From NCBI GenBank assembly GCA_016209035.1, contig JACQWX010000084.1, positions 1 to 41,177 of the forward strand: a DNA stretch of 41,177 bases, in the 5' to 3' direction. A program made the position numbers and the translations under genes. Positions 39,984 to 41,177 of this stretch are shown piece after piece (the stretch's first letter is position 1; each line of letters begins with the position of its first letter). Below the pieces are notes generated by a model. It was given only the letters and a program-made list of their open reading frames with translations. It did no database searches and was not told where the DNA came from. This stretch comes from Elusimicrobiota bacterium. GTDB taxonomy: Bacteria > Elusimicrobiota > Elusimicrobia > UBA1565 > UBA9628.

Positions 39984-40988
39984 CTAGACGGGCCAGACCG
40001 GACCCCTGCGCGAGGGCTTTGACTCGGCCGGAGTCTCCGCCTGCGGGATGTTCTCCAGCACGATCGCGGGGGGAGACTGAAGCTCCGTGTTCTCGTCCGA
40101 GCCGGACGCGGCAGCCGCGGGGGCCTGCTCCTGCGCCAAAGGCGCAGGGGCAGCCTCCGCTGGAGCGGACGCAGGCGGCGCCGCGTCAGGGGGCGTCGTA
40201 GCTGGCGCAGCGGGCAGCGGGCTCAGCGTGATGGGCGCGGCCTGGGCCGAAGGCCCAGGGGCCGGAGGGCGCTGGGCCGGACGCGCCGGAGCCGGCGACA
40301 CGGGAGCAGCAGCCTGCGCGGGCCCCTGCGGCGATGACGCGGTCAAGCCCGGAGGGCCTGGCCTTCCAGGATTTTGGAGGGCCAGGTCCCGACCGCCCTC
40401 GGGAACGGCGTTGGCGGTCGCGGACGCCGCAGGTCTAGGCTGGGCGGCCGGAACCGCCTTGACCGCCTTGATCTGCTCGGAGATGTCGGAGAGCTTCTTG
40501 AGGATGAGCTCCTCCTGGCTGCTCTGCTTCGAAGCCAGCCCCTTGAGGTTCGCGACCTCCTTCTCGAGGATCTCCAACTGGGATTTGACGCTCTGCAGAT
40601 AGACGATGGCGGGGCTGATGCCCCCCGGCAGCGTGGTCTCGCTCTTGGGGCGCACTGCAGACGCGGCGGCAGGCGCCTGCGCTGAAGGCGCAGGGGCAGC
40701 CGAAGGGAGTCGAGCAGCCGCGGAAGCGTCGTCCGACACGGCCGAGACGCGCACCGGCTTGACCCGCGGCTCGGGCTCGGGCTTCGCAACGGGCAGCGCC
40801 ACCTCGGGCTCGGCTGGAGGCTTGGCCGTCAGCGGGACCAGCTGGGGAAGCTCGGCGGGGTCAGCCTCATGCTCATCGGCCGCCTGGACCGCCAAGCGGT
40901 ACTGCCGGAGGAAGAACCCGAACAGCGCGCAGCTGGCAGCGAATCCGAAAGCGGATATGTAGAAGTAGATGTCTCCCCAGAGCGTCAT
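39984..40988 (-). CDS. Membrane-anchored Pro/Ala-rich coiled-coil protein
   Basis: I start at the ATG at 40988, because an upstream in-frame TTG at 41027 lies in the -35 element. The product is 334 residues: one membrane helix (about 7-28), an acidic/Pro linker, a coiled coil (about 126-175, VKSQLEILEKEVANLKGLAS, then a helix up to SEQIKAVKAV) and a long Pro/Ala/Ser-rich C-terminus without a folded domain. The linker contains three copies of GC palindromes, encoding PAPSAQAP-like motifs. It may span the periplasm, e.g. linking envelope layers, but no function can be assigned. Its predicted transcript starts about 4 nt before the ATG. Confidence 0.75.
   Translation of the reverse strand: MTLWGDIYFYISAFGFAASCALFGFFLRQYRLAVQAADEHEADPAELPQLVPLTAKPPAEPEVALPVAKPEPEPRVKPVRVSAVSDDASAAARLPSAAPAPSAQAPAAASAVRPKSETTLPGGISPAIVYLQSVKSQLEILEKEVANLKGLASKQSSQEELILKKLSDISEQIKAVKAVPAAQPRPAASATANAVPEGGRDLALQNPGRPGPPGLTASSPQGPAQAAAPVSPAPARPAQRPPAPGPSAQAAPITLSPLPAAPATTPPDAAPPASAPAEAAPAPLAQEQAPAAAASGSDENTELQSPPAIVLENIPQAETPAESKPSRRGPVWPV
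40130..40148. repeat. GC palindrome (family member)
   Basis: CCTGCGCC-AAA-GGCGCAGG in the Pro/Ala linker of the coiled-coil protein. Confidence 0.6.
40241..40259. repeat. GC palindrome (family member)
   Basis: CCTGGGCC-GAA-GGCCCAGG, encoding PGPSAQA in the coiled-coil protein. Confidence 0.6.
40676..40694. repeat. GC palindrome (family member)
   Basis: CCTGCGC-TGAAG-GCGCAGG, encoding PAPSAQAP in the coiled-coil protein. Confidence 0.55.
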
Positions 40989-40998
40989 GTGATGCACA

Positions 40999-41027
40999 AT
41001 CTTAGCCGAATTCACCGGGAGTGTCAA
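40999..41027 (-). promoter_or_regulatory. Sigma70-like promoter, near-leaderless gene
   Basis: TTGACA (41022-41027), 17-nt spacer, TAAGAT (40999-41004). The expected start near 40992 is about 4 nt before the ATG at 40988; no Shine-Dalgarno is present. The remaining 41028-41177 holds only a 21-codon ORF, and I see no gene in it. Confidence 0.7.
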
Positions 41028-41177
41028 GAATGCGTGAACTCGACCTCACCCACTTTTCCCTGAGGGCTGACGGGCCAGCCTGCCCGATTCAAATCATGCT
41101 CGGGGTCCTGCCGCCGGTGGGGCCCATCGGCCTCTGCTCGCTCGTCGTGCATCGGGATTGACTGGCGGACGCTCGCA

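Noticed and set aside
41040..41177. Possible tRNA remnant around GATTCAAATC
   Set aside because: Only a T-loop-like string; no matching acceptor, D or anticodon stems could be folded.

Overview
The window is one contiguous piece of a GC-rich bacterial chromosome with dense, mostly minus-strand gene packing. Most co-directional neighbours overlap by 4 nt (ATGA, GTGA or TTGA), so translational coupling is widespread. The mix of a PorV/UPF0164-type outer-membrane protein, many signal-peptide proteins of unknown family, an S16-KhpA-TrmD-L19 operon without rimM and sigma70-like promoters (TTGACA-17-TATAAT type) points to a Gram-negative didermic organism. Elusimicrobiota is my best guess, from gene content only; no rRNA or phylogenetic marker comparison was possible. 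No phage, IS element, integrase or CRISPR array was seen.

Layout. 1-2625 (+): the end of a protein made of 30-residue two-cysteine repeats, then an LPP20-like secreted protein, a small zincin-type metalloprotease and an SseB-like protein. 2490-7233 (-): a small unknown protein, a secreted papain-family protease, a secreted unknown protein behind an FNR-like box, and a CNT nucleoside transporter. 7283-13338 (-): a very large exported multidomain protein, split into two ORFs by an apparent -1 frameshift; it carries one intact-looking and one degenerate GGDEF domain, a CdiA-type nuclease-like domain and a DHH-like segment. 13410-18558 (-): two surface or envelope proteins of unknown family, a NapH-like polyferredoxin and a CPA2 cation/proton antiporter, preceded by tRNA-His. 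18805-21116 (+): a TPR protein, a Crp/Fnr regulator with an FNR-spaced cysteine triad, and a 60-residue exported peptide with twin CVWPN motifs behind an FNR-like box. 21184-25051 (-): nucleoside salvage (PNP, thymidine phosphorylase, Upp) and an alpha-methylacyl-CoA racemase-type enzyme. 25048-30413 (-): yraN, rnhB, rplS, trmD, khpA, rpsP, rpe, a PASTA protein and fmt. 30413-33588: a tandemly duplicated pair of secreted-protein genes plus a decayed third copy, sitting between fmt and def. 33751-36904 (-): def, an APC permease with a C-terminal USP-like domain, and an EIIA-like protein. 37002-38974 (+): an inositol-monophosphatase-family gene and a thiolase homologue lacking the second catalytic cysteine. 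38985-40988 (-): a PorV-like protein and a membrane-anchored Pro/Ala-rich coiled-coil protein.

How it fits together: nucleosides imported by the CNT transporter would be cleaved by PNP and thymidine phosphorylase, and uracil recaptured by Upp. The translation and ribosome-maturation genes form one long overlapping unit with fmt and rpe. The two perfect or near-perfect TTGAY-N4-RTCAA boxes, together with the Crp/Fnr gene that has a C-X2-C-X5-C N-terminus, suggest a small oxygen- or redox-responsive exported regulon. Short GC palindromes are scattered through Pro/Ala linkers of unrelated genes.
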